NCBI RefSeq assembly: GCF_036884845.1
Contig: NZ_CP145732.1
Location: 3,596,001-3,660,000, forward strand
From: Pseudomonas sp. MAG733B
Lineage (GTDB): Bacteria > Pseudomonadota > Gammaproteobacteria > Pseudomonadales > Pseudomonadaceae
Length of the DNA: 64,000 nt
Direction of reading: 5' to 3'
The notes beneath the pieces were generated by a model. It was not told the DNA's origin, searched no databases, and was given only the letters and a program-made list of their open reading frames with translations. Shown in pieces: positions 51,981 to 58,957 of this stretch; position 1 is the stretch's first letter; each line of letters begins with the position of its first letter. The translations under genes were made by a program, and so were the position numbers.

Positions 51981-53006
51981 TTAACGCACGGGGTTGGTTT
52001 TGTTCAGCCAGCCAAGCAACGCCTGGTGAAACTGCGCCGGCTCTTCCATCTGCGGGGCGTGGCCCATGCCGGGGAATTCGATCAGTGTCGACTGAGGAAT
52101 CAGTTTCGCCACTTGTTTGCCAAGAACGTCGTAGTGACCGATTTTCGCCTTGACCTCGGGCGAGGCGATATCACTGCCGATGGCCGTGGTATCGGACGTC
52201 CCGATCAGCAGCAGGGTCGGCATCTTCAGGTTCTGGAATTCGTAGTACACCGGCTGGGTGAAGATCATGTCGTAGATCAACGCCGAGTTCCATGCGACCT
52301 GTGTATGCCCCGTACCTTTGTTGAGGCCGGCGAGCATGTCCACCCAGCGATCGAATTCAGGCTTCCAGCGACCGCCGTAATAGGTGTTGCGCTCGTAATT
52401 GCGGATGCCTTCGGCGTTGAGTTTCAGCTCGCGCTCGTACCATTGATCCACCGAGCGATACGGCACGCCGAGCGCTTTCCAGTCTTCCAGGCCGATAGGG
52501 TTGACCAATGCCAATTGTTCGACCTGTTCGGGATATTGCAGGGCATAGCGGGTGGCGAGCATGCCGCCGGTAGAGTGGCCGAGCAGGGTGGCTTTCTGGA
52601 TGCCCAGCGCCTTGAGCAATTGTTGAGTGTTACTCGCCAGTTGCTGGAAGGTGTACTGATAGTGATCAGGCTTGCTGGAGGTGCAGAACCCAATCTGGTC
52701 CGGAGCAATGACCCGGTAACCGGCGCCGCTCAGCGCTTTGATCGAGGTTTCCCAGGTTGCGCCGCAGAAATTCTTGCCGTGCATCAGCACCACGCTGCGG
52801 CCGTTGGCCTTGCCGTGGGCGGCGACGTCCATGTAACCCATTTGCAGGGATTTGCCTTGGGACTGGAAGGCGAAATGCTTGACCGTGTAGGGGTACTCGA
52901 AACCTTGCAGCTCGGGACCATATGCCGGGCCTTCGGCATGCGCGATGACAGGCAGGGCGGCAGTCAGCAACAGGCCGGGCAGCCAACGGGGAAGAGTGAA
53001 GGGCAT
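51981..53006 (-). CDS. Exported alpha/beta hydrolase
   Basis: A 341-residue protein with a signal peptide (RWLPGLLLTAALPVIAHA) and an alpha/beta-hydrolase fold. The oxyanion region is VVLMHGKNFCG, the nucleophile elbow is LLGHSTGGMLA, and the late histidine is in FPGMGHAPQMEEP. A cap insertion (about 190-245) is rich in aromatics. The ATG at 53006 has GGAG about 8 bases upstream and is four codons after an upstream in-frame ATG with no site. It should act in the periplasm. An ester or haloalkane-type substrate is possible, but none can be named. Confidence 0.9.
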   Translation of the reverse strand: MPFTLPRWLPGLLLTAALPVIAHAEGPAYGPELQGFEYPYTVKHFAFQSQGKSLQMGYMDVAAHGKANGRSVVLMHGKNFCGATWETSIKALSGAGYRVIAPDQIGFCTSSKPDHYQYTFQQLASNTQQLLKALGIQKATLLGHSTGGMLATRYALQYPEQVEQLALVNPIGLEDWKALGVPYRSVDQWYERELKLNAEGIRNYERNTYYGGRWKPEFDRWVDMLAGLNKGTGHTQVAWNSALIYDMIFTQPVYYEFQNLKMPTLLLIGTSDTTAIGSDIASPEVKAKIGHYDVLGKQVAKLIPQSTLIEFPGMGHAPQMEEPAQFHQALLGWLNKTNPVR

Positions 53007-53088
53007 AGAGAACTCCATTGGAAATCCGCCGATGCTGGATCGGCATGATTAGGGCGACATTAAACAGGCAATCACCGCATCGGTTGGT

Positions 53089-53526
53089 TCAACCCATCCA
53101 GCCCAAAGTGGCCAAAGCCAGTACGCCATATCGGGCGCCCTTGGCCAGGGTCACGATCAGCAGGAAACGCCCCAGCGGTTCACGCATTACGCCGGCGACC
53201 AGGGTCAGCGGGTCGCCGATTACCGGCAGCCAGCTGAGCAGCAGCGACCAATGTCCGTAGCGCTGATAGTGAATTCGGGCTTTTTCCAGATGGGCCGGGC
53301 TGACCGGAAACCAGCGTCGATCACGGAAGCGCTCGACGGCTCGCCCCAGCCACCAGTTCACCAGCGAGCCGAGGACATTGCCCAGCGTCGCCACGGCCAG
53401 CAGCGCCCACAGCCAGTATTTGTCGCTGAGCAGTAGCCCGACGAGCACTGCTTCGGATTGCAGGGGCAGCAGCGTCGCGGCACCGAAAGCCGCGAGAAAC
53501 AAGCCGATGTAAGCGCCGAAGATCAA
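53089..53526 (-). CDS. YqaA-family (DedA-like, VTT domain) membrane protein
   Basis: A 145-residue inner-membrane protein with the compact YqaA plan: an N-terminal re-entrant helix (YIGLFLAAFGAATLLPLQSE), GNVLGSLVNWWLGR (the conserved Gly and Asn), and LLLSWLPVIGDPLTLVAGVM with the conserved Pro and Gly-Asp. The VTT/DedA superfamily is linked to lipid scrambling and undecaprenyl or membrane-lipid transport. Its start overlaps the stop of the DUF411 gene by four bases, so both are co-translated. Confidence 0.88.
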   Translation of the reverse strand: MIFGAYIGLFLAAFGAATLLPLQSEAVLVGLLLSDKYWLWALLAVATLGNVLGSLVNWWLGRAVERFRDRRWFPVSPAHLEKARIHYQRYGHWSLLLSWLPVIGDPLTLVAGVMREPLGRFLLIVTLAKGARYGVLALATLGWMG

Positions 53527-53969
53527 TGGGCGGGGTAGTCCGCCACGACCACGTCAGTGCCGTCCTTCTTCAGGCCGATCACTTGATACGCATCGCTCAT
53601 GCCGTCCATTTCCATGCCGGGCGAGCCCATTGGCATGCCCGGAGCGGCGACACCCAGCAGGTCATCGCGCTTGCTCAGGGCCAGCACTTGATCGGCAGGC
53701 ACATGGCCTTCGACGAATTTGCCGTTGATCAAACCGGTATGGCACGACGCCAGGCGCGGTGGCACGCCGTGTTGTTGCTTGAATTCGCTCATGTTGGCTT
53801 CGACATGGTCCTCGACCTTGAAGCCGTTGGCCTCCAGGTGAGTGATCCACTTTTTGCAGCAACCGCAATTGGCGTCGCGGTGAACTTCGATCGGGATCAG
53901 GTCGGCGGCCTGGGCCAGGGAGGAAATGAACAGGGCGCTCAAGGCAGCCAGACGCAGAGGGGTTCGCAT
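53523..53969 (-). CDS. Exported DUF411 metal-binding-type protein
   Basis: A 148-residue protein with a signal peptide (LAALSALFISSLAQA) and the DUF411 motif: a CGCCKKW cluster (three cysteines in IEVHRDANCGCCKKWITHL), a later conserved His-Cys region (LASCHTGLINGKFVEGHVPA) and a Met-rich stretch (APGMPMGSPGMEMDGM). These features suit periplasmic copper or silver handling. The Met-rich stretch is unusually dense. It is followed by the yqaA-like gene with a four-base overlap. A metal role is an inference from residues and family. Confidence 0.88.
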   Translation of the reverse strand: MRTPLRLAALSALFISSLAQAADLIPIEVHRDANCGCCKKWITHLEANGFKVEDHVEANMSEFKQQHGVPPRLASCHTGLINGKFVEGHVPADQVLALSKRDDLLGVAAPGMPMGSPGMEMDGMSDAYQVIGLKKDGTDVVVADYPAH

Positions 53970-54136
53970 GTCGGGATGGGTCTCGGATTGCGGGCGAAAA
54001 AACGCATTCTGACCGGTTTTTCCGGGCAGGCATTCACGGTGTGTTTCAAAGTGCTACAGCGCTGCGCAGCTCTATCATCGTAGATCAAGGCTGTCAGGCA
54101 GATGAGGGCGACATGACAAAATTGTCAGCTTGGCCG

Positions 54137-54159
54137 CTGAGCGCCGGGGCGGCGCTCAG
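54137..54159 (-). terminator. 9-bp GC-rich stem-loop downstream of the small lipoprotein gene
   Basis: CTGAGCGCC (54137-54145) pairs with GGCGCTCAG (54151-54159) around a 5-base loop. It lies 20 bases after the lipoprotein stop codon on the minus strand. There is no clear T run, so it is only a possible terminator. Confidence 0.4.
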
Positions 54160-54178
54160 GGAGTTAATTTAACGGGGG

Positions 54179-54319
54179 TCAGCGATGCGGATAATAACCG
54201 GGCCCGCCACGATCATCGTAGTGACGGTCATGGTGCCAGCCGCCGTGGGGGAAAACGATGCAGCCACTCAAGGACAGCAGGGCCAGCAGGGGAATCAGCA
54301 GTGTGATTCGACGCAACAT
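54179..54319 (-). CDS. Small lipoprotein, 46 aa
   Basis: A 46-residue lipoprotein. The hydrophobic leader ends in the lipobox LSGC (C20), and a short His/Gly/Tyr-rich tail follows (FPHGGWHHDRHYDDRGG). A strong AGGAG lies 7 bases before the ATG at 54319. After processing only 27 residues would remain, anchored in the outer or inner membrane. The His-rich tail could bind metal, but no function is known. Several small frames overlap this gene on both strands, and the strong ribosome site and lipobox single this one out. Confidence 0.75.
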   Translation of the reverse strand: MLRRITLLIPLLALLSLSGCIVFPHGGWHHDRHYDDRGGPGYYPHR

Positions 54320-54477
54320 TTGTAACTCCTCATGGTTATCGCCGCAGTGAAGCCAAAACTCTTCATCGGCTGTAACATGAGACCCCGTTTGCAGCGGCCC
54401 ATCCCCGAAATACGGTAGGGGCTTGGCATGCATTCGGATACAAAGCGGATACATTTATTCAGATTCAGGAACTGCCA

Positions 54478-54666
54478 ATGACCCAGTCGCAACGTTTGAA
54501 ATATTCGATTCTGATCGCCCTGGCGGTGCTCGGGATCATGTTTGGCCTGTCGTATTTGCAGAACACCGGCGTCATCAGCGAAAAACAGTTTCAGTACATC
54601 GCCATCGGCGTAGCGGTGGTCGTGGTCGTGATCAACGGCGTGATACGTCGCAAGGTCAAGCCCTGA
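54478..54666 (+). CDS. Small membrane protein, 62 aa
   Basis: A 62-residue protein with two membrane helices (YSILIALAVLGIMFGLSYL and IAIGVAVVVVVINGVI) separated by a polar loop, and a basic end (RRKVKP). The upstream TTCAGGAACTGCCA contains a usable AGGAA site. It stands alone, divergent from the lipoprotein gene. Its stop is followed by a CCTGAGC/GCTCAGG stem (54662-54681). No function is recognised. Confidence 0.65.
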   Translation: MTQSQRLKYSILIALAVLGIMFGLSYLQNTGVISEKQFQYIAIGVAVVVVVINGVIRRKVKP

Positions 54667-54681
54667 GCCTTGACGCTCAGG
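54662..54681 (+). terminator. Short stem-loop at the end of the 62-aa membrane protein gene
   Basis: CCTGAGC (54662-54668) pairs with GCTCAGG (54675-54681) with a 6-base loop. It overlaps the stop codon of the membrane protein gene and lies between convergent genes. No T tract follows, so its role as a terminator is weakly supported. Confidence 0.35.
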
Positions 54682-54699
54682 AACTTGCCCCGAATTTGA

Positions 54700-55071
54700 T
54701 CAGTGGTGGTGCAGAACGGCCGCGGCCCGAGGGTCCAGGCTGTAGCTTTTGTCGGCGTTGAGCACGATCACGCCTTCGCTGCACAGACGCTTCAACACTT
54801 CGCGCACACTCAGGAAGGACAGGGGAATATCCAGCTCCAGCAAATGAGTGTGCACACCACGCACACCCAGGCTACGGTCGTTTTCAGCGGCCGTCAGCAG
54901 GGCGTCGATGACTTTCAGACGAATCAGACTGGTTCGCAGGCCAAAGCTTTTAAGCAGGAAGCGAATCCGCTCGTTGCCGTGAAGTTCGGTGGGCTGCTCG
55001 AATACACCGACTCCAAGGGCGGTGCCCTTTGGCGCTTTGCTACCGTCCGTTGGCAGTTGCGAGTTGTACAT
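54700..55071 (-). CDS. Fur-family-like winged-helix regulator lacking the metal-binding half
   Basis: A 123-residue protein. A 35-residue N-terminal extension precedes a Fur-type winged helix (FGLRTSLIRLKVIDALLTAA, then HTHLLELDIPLSFLSVREVLKRL). The sequence ends 18 residues after the wing (SYSLDPRAAAVLHHH) with no dimerisation domain, no CxxC pairs and no Fur HHDH-type metal sites; only the last three histidines could bind metal. Fur proteins normally have about 135-150 residues with these sites. It reads leftward, divergent from pvdQ, across a gap of about 260 bases. Control of its neighbour is possible. Confidence 0.78.
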   Translation of the reverse strand: MYNSQLPTDGSKAPKGTALGVGVFEQPTELHGNERIRFLLKSFGLRTSLIRLKVIDALLTAAENDRSLGVRGVHTHLLELDIPLSFLSVREVLKRLCSEGVIVLNADKSYSLDPRAAAVLHHH

Positions 55072-55239
55072 GGGAAAACTCCTTTTCAGAGCCTGATCGG
55101 AAAAAATGGGCGCTCTTACCTAACAAGACGTATGAGCGATGAAAATCATGAAGACTTAAATGTAGAAATTTTGTCGTCATTACGTCATCGGTCTGTCAGA
55201 CGCCTCTGTTTCGCGGTGCGCGGTCGCTATTCAATCTCC

Positions 55240-55262
55240 TAAATTTTTTTCGTTTGCTTCGT
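55240..55262 (+). promoter_or_regulatory. Possible iron-starvation (PvdS-type) promoter upstream of pvdQ
   Basis: TAAAT at 55240-55244 is followed by CGT at 55260-55262, 15 bases later. The IS-box pattern for PvdS-type sigma factors is TAAAT-N16/17-CGT, so the spacing is one base short. It lies about 70 bases before the GTG start of pvdQ, where such a box would be expected. Confidence 0.3.
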
Positions 55263-55331
55263 CCCTAACAGGATGCGCAGTGCGTGTTTGTACGCAGAAC
55301 TGTGACCATCGTTTTTCGATCAGGAGCGAGT

Positions 55332-57677
55332 GTGATTATTTCCAGCCAGTTAACCAGGTTGAGCCTGGCGGGTGTGTTTCTGGGGCTGAGTCTTGCGGCG
55401 AACGCGCGCAGCCAGCCTGAGCAGGCCAGTGCCGATATCCGCCGGACCAGTTTCGGCGTGCCGCACATTCGTGCCGAGAACGAGCGCGGGCTCGGTTACG
55501 GAATCGGCTATGCCTACGCTCAGGATAACCTGTGTTTGTTGGCTAATGAGATTGCCACGGTGAACGGTCAACGCTCGCGATTTTTCGGCCCGGATCAGCT
55601 CACGGTCGAAGAGCGTGAGAACCAGGTCAGCGACCTGTTTTTCACCTGGTTGAACACCCCGCAAGCGGTTGCCGGGTTCTGGCAGGCGCAAACCCCTGAA
55701 GTGCGTGAACTGGTGGAAGGCTATGTGGCCGGCTACAACCGCTCGCTGGCGGAGCGTCGTGAACAGGGTTTGCCGCAACAGTGCCAGGGCGACTGGGTAC
55801 GGGAAATCACCGCAATGGATCTGGTCAAGTTGACCCGCCGACTGTTGGTGGAAGGTGGCGTCGGCCAGTTTGCCGAAGCTTTGGCGGGTGCCACGCCGCC
55901 AGCTGCTGTCGCCACAAATACCCGCAAGCAGACAGCGTTCCAGGTGGCGGACATGCGCATGCAGCGTTTTGCCCTGGACCGCGGCAGCAATGCCGTGGCG
56001 GTGGGCAGTGATCGTTCCTTCAATGGGCGCGGCATGCTGCTGGCCAATCCGCATTTCCCGTGGGTCGGCGGCATGCGTTTTTATCAGATGCACCTGACCA
56101 TTCCCGGCAAACTGGATGTGATGGGCGCCGCTTTGCCGGGCCTGCCGATGATCAACATCGGTTTCAACCAGCATCTGGCCTGGACCCACACCGTGGACTC
56201 GTCCAAGCATTTCACCCTGTACCGCCTGCAACTGGACCCCAAGGATCCGACCCGTTACCTGCTTGATGGCAAGTCGTTGCCGATGGACAAGCAAACGCTG
56301 ACGGTCGAGGTGAAGCTGCCGGATGGTTCAGTGAAAGCGGTTTCCCGTGATGTGTACAGTTCGCAATTCGGCCCGATCGTGCAGTGGCCCGGAAAACTGG
56401 ACTGGGACAATCAGTTTGCCTACAGCCTGCGCGACGCCAACCTTGATAACGACCGCGTTCTGCAACAGTGGTACGCGATGAACCGTGCCGAAAACCTCAA
56501 GGATTTCCAGGACAGCGTCCACAAGATCCAGGGCATCCCGTGGGTCAACACGCTGGCATCAGACGACAAGGGGCAAACGCTGTACATGAACCTGTCGGTG
56601 GTGCCGAACGTGAGTGCCGAGAAGCTGGCCCAGTGCAGCGATCCACGGATCGGCTTGCAGATGATCGTCCTCGACGGCTCCAACAGCGCTTGCGCGTGGG
56701 ACATCGACCCGCAAGCCGCACAGAAAGGCATTTATGCGGCGGATAAACTGCCGCAATTGTTGCGCAAGGATTTCGTGCAGCATTCCAACGATTCGGCGTG
56801 GATGGCCAACCCGGCGCAACCGCTGACCGGTTTCTCGCCATTGATCAGCCAGGAAAGCCAGCCGTTGGGCCTGCGCTCGCGTTTCGCGCTGGACCGCCTG
56901 AACACGTTGGCCAAAGCCGGCCCGCTGGGGGCGGAGGATCTGCAACACATGGTGATGGACGATCAGGTGTATCAGGCCGCGCAAGTCATGCCGGATCTGC
57001 TGCAATTCTGCGCGGACGGTTTGGGTGCCGATGCGAAAACGCTGGCACCGCTGTGCGCCAGTCTCAAGGCTTGGGATCGCAAGGCAAATCTCGACAGTGG
57101 GCTGGGCTTCGTGCATTTCCAGAATGTCATGGAACCGCTGGAGCAGGCGCCTGAGGTCTGGCGTGTAGCATTCGATCCGCAAGACCCACAACACACCCCG
57201 CGCGGCCTGGCGGTTGACCGGCCGGAAGTGGCACAAGCGCTGCGTCAGGCAATGCTCGCGTCGGTGGAGCAGGTCAATGCTTCAGGGCTGAAAAAGGACA
57301 GCCGTTGGGGTGACATCCAGGTGGTCAGCAGCGGTGGCCAGCAAACGCCGATTCACGGTGGACCGGGGACTTTGGGCGTCTACAATGCGATTCAGAGCGT
57401 GCCGAGAACCGACGGCAAGCGTGAAGTGGTCAGCGGCACCAGTTACTTGCAAGTCGTGACCTTCGATGAGAAGGGACCACAGGCCAAAGGATTGCTGGCG
57501 TTTTCGCTGTCCAGTGACCCGGCCTCGAAATATTCCCGGGATCAGACACTGGCGTTTTCGAAGAAACAACTGAATGTGTTGCCGTTTACCGAGCAGCAGA
57601 TCAAGTCCGATCCGCAGTATCAGTCCCTGACGATCCGCGAACAGGACGAGAAGGCTGCGAAGGTGGCTGCGCAATAA
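55332..57677 (+). CDS. pvdQ: PvdQ-type acylase (penicillin-amidase family)
   Basis: A 781-residue periplasmic N-terminal-nucleophile hydrolase that removes the fatty acyl chain from pyoverdine precursors and also cleaves long-chain acyl-homoserine lactones. A signal peptide (about 1-26) is followed by the alpha chain (IRRTSFGVPHIRAENERGLG). The autoprocessing site is DRG/SNAVAVGS with the nucleophile S219, and beta-chain blocks follow (LLANPHFPWVGGMRFYQMHL, INIGFNQHLAWTHTVD, DFVQHSNDSAWMANP). It resembles P. aeruginosa PvdQ along its whole length. The GTG at 55332 has AGGAG at correct spacing, whereas the frame's upstream GTG at 55284 has none. No other pyoverdine gene is in the window. Confidence 0.94.
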   Translation: MIISSQLTRLSLAGVFLGLSLAANARSQPEQASADIRRTSFGVPHIRAENERGLGYGIGYAYAQDNLCLLANEIATVNGQRSRFFGPDQLTVEERENQVSDLFFTWLNTPQAVAGFWQAQTPEVRELVEGYVAGYNRSLAERREQGLPQQCQGDWVREITAMDLVKLTRRLLVEGGVGQFAEALAGATPPAAVATNTRKQTAFQVADMRMQRFALDRGSNAVAVGSDRSFNGRGMLLANPHFPWVGGMRFYQMHLTIPGKLDVMGAALPGLPMINIGFNQHLAWTHTVDSSKHFTLYRLQLDPKDPTRYLLDGKSLPMDKQTLTVEVKLPDGSVKAVSRDVYSSQFGPIVQWPGKLDWDNQFAYSLRDANLDNDRVLQQWYAMNRAENLKDFQDSVHKIQGIPWVNTLASDDKGQTLYMNLSVVPNVSAEKLAQCSDPRIGLQMIVLDGSNSACAWDIDPQAAQKGIYAADKLPQLLRKDFVQHSNDSAWMANPAQPLTGFSPLISQESQPLGLRSRFALDRLNTLAKAGPLGAEDLQHMVMDDQVYQAAQVMPDLLQFCADGLGADAKTLAPLCASLKAWDRKANLDSGLGFVHFQNVMEPLEQAPEVWRVAFDPQDPQHTPRGLAVDRPEVAQALRQAMLASVEQVNASGLKKDSRWGDIQVVSSGGQQTPIHGGPGTLGVYNAIQSVPRTDGKREVVSGTSYLQVVTFDEKGPQAKGLLAFSLSSDPASKYSRDQTLAFSKKQLNVLPFTEQQIKSDPQYQSLTIREQDEKAAKVAAQ

Positions 57678-57703
57678 TGTGATGAGTGTTTGAGAGACAG
57701 ACG

Positions 57704-57735
57704 AAGGCCGCACCCCGCGAGGGTTGCGGCCTTTT
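57704..57735. terminator. Terminator between convergent pvdQ and fecR-like genes
   Basis: AAGGCCGCA (57704-57712) pairs with TGCGGCCTT around a short loop with inner CCC/GGG pairs, and T residues follow (CCTTTT, ending at 57735). It ends the pvdQ transcript and may serve the opposing gene, whose stop codon overlaps it. Confidence 0.85.
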
Positions 57736-58738
57736 AGCTTTTCGGAGGTTTTTGCGGGATGGAATTCAGGACTGGATTGCCCTCTTCATTACGGGTCAGG
57801 TAGACCGGCAGCAACTTGGGCAGGGTCGTCACCAGGGTGTTGAGTTCCTTGATGTTGTAGATGCCACCAATGCGTATCGCGCCGGTGCTGTTGTCGGCAA
57901 CCATCAACGGTGTTTCCAGATAGCGGTTGATCAACGGCAGCGCTTCACTCAGCGCCAGATTGTCGAGTACCAGTTTGCCGTTGAGCCAGGCCAGCGAATT
58001 GTCGTTGTCGTAGGTCTGGCGGATCCGCGGAATGTAGTCGCCATGGCCGTAGCTCGCCTGCATCGATGGACCGAGCCTCAAGCCGTCCCCCGGCAAGTCG
58101 TCATTGCTGCTGACCAGCACCGAACCTTCGATCAGGTTCACTTTCACCTGGTCTTCATACATCCAGACGTTGAATTTGGTTCCGGTAACGCGAATCTTGC
58201 CTTCGGCCGCCTTGACGACAAACGGGTGGCTGCTGTCGTGAGTCACGCTGAAGAAGGCTTCGCCTTTTTTCAGGGTGACCTGGCGACGATCCTTGTAATT
58301 GCTGTAGGTCAGCTCGCTGCCCAGGTTGAGTTCCACCTGGCTGCCGTCCTTCAAGGTGACCTGACGCACATTGTTGGTCGCTTCAAAGTGCTGGTACGAA
58401 TTGGGCAGCCAACCGAGGTTCCAGCCGCTATAGGCCGCCAGCGGCAACGCCAGTGCACATACGGCCGCGGCCATGCCGAATGTGCGCCACGGTGTCTGGT
58501 GTTTTACCGGCACCATTGGCACGACGACAGGTTCGGGACGAGGCAGATCCCCCGCGACATCCCAGATTTCCAGCATCGCCTCGTATTCGAATGCGTGAAG
58601 CGGGTCAGCATCCAGCCACTGCTCGAACGCCAGACGTTCCTGCGCGGTGCAGTCATCGGCATGCAAGCGCATGCACCAGTGCGCTGCGGCATCGGTGATG
58701 GCGTCGTATTCGGCTTGGGAGAGAGAGTGGTCGGTCAT
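57734..58738 (-). CDS. FecR-family anti-sigma/sensor protein without a neighbouring sigma gene
   Basis: A 334-residue inner-membrane regulator. The N-terminal cytoplasmic domain has the DUF4880/FecR pattern (AAAHWCMRLHADDCTAQER, FEQWLDADPLHAFEYE). A membrane helix lies at about 86-104 (FGMAAAVCALALPLAAYSG). A periplasmic FecR domain follows (RQVTLKDGSQVELNLGSEL, VTGTKFNVWMY), then an STN-like C-terminus (YLETPLMVADNSTGAIRIGG). Such proteins control an ECF sigma factor that is normally encoded just upstream, and a TonB receptor. Neither is present in this window. It is convergent with pvdQ, which raises the possibility of an FpvR-like role. Confidence 0.92.
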   Translation of the reverse strand: MTDHSLSQAEYDAITDAAAHWCMRLHADDCTAQERLAFEQWLDADPLHAFEYEAMLEIWDVAGDLPRPEPVVVPMVPVKHQTPWRTFGMAAAVCALALPLAAYSGWNLGWLPNSYQHFEATNNVRQVTLKDGSQVELNLGSELTYSNYKDRRQVTLKKGEAFFSVTHDSSHPFVVKAAEGKIRVTGTKFNVWMYEDQVKVNLIEGSVLVSSNDDLPGDGLRLGPSMQASYGHGDYIPRIRQTYDNDNSLAWLNGKLVLDNLALSEALPLINRYLETPLMVADNSTGAIRIGGIYNIKELNTLVTTLPKLLPVYLTRNEEGNPVLNSIPQKPPKS

Positions 58739-58830
58739 TGACTCATCCTGATTTCCGCCATTCTAACCTTGAGGGGCCGCCGCCGAGAACATCTGTCATG
58801 GCAATTACCCATCAAAGTGTGTTTATTTTT

Positions 58831-58859
58831 GCCCGCTGGCGATAAACACGCCAGCGGGC
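58831..58859. repeat. 11-bp perfect inverted repeat upstream of the fecR-like gene
   Basis: GCCCGCTGGCG (58831-58841) and CGCCAGCGGGC (58849-58859) flank a 7-base loop. It lies about 93 bases upstream of the fecR-like start, between that gene and the toxin-like gene. No T run follows on either strand. Confidence 0.6.
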
Positions 58860-58909
58860 AGCAGTATTCATACCCGGCGTGAAAATTTGATCAAAAAGTT
58901 CTCTATTTG

Positions 58910-58949
58910 CCTGATAGCTGCGCAGAACAGCGGTTTTGCGCAGCTATCA
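58910..58949. terminator. 14-bp perfect stem-loop downstream of the toxin-like gene
   Basis: CTGATAGCTGCGCA (58910-58923) and TGCGCAGCTATCAG (58936-58949) pair perfectly around a 12-base loop. It begins 8 bases after the stop of the large leftward gene and is a strong candidate transcript end, although no T tract follows directly. Confidence 0.6.
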
Positions 58950-58957
58950 GGGTCAGA

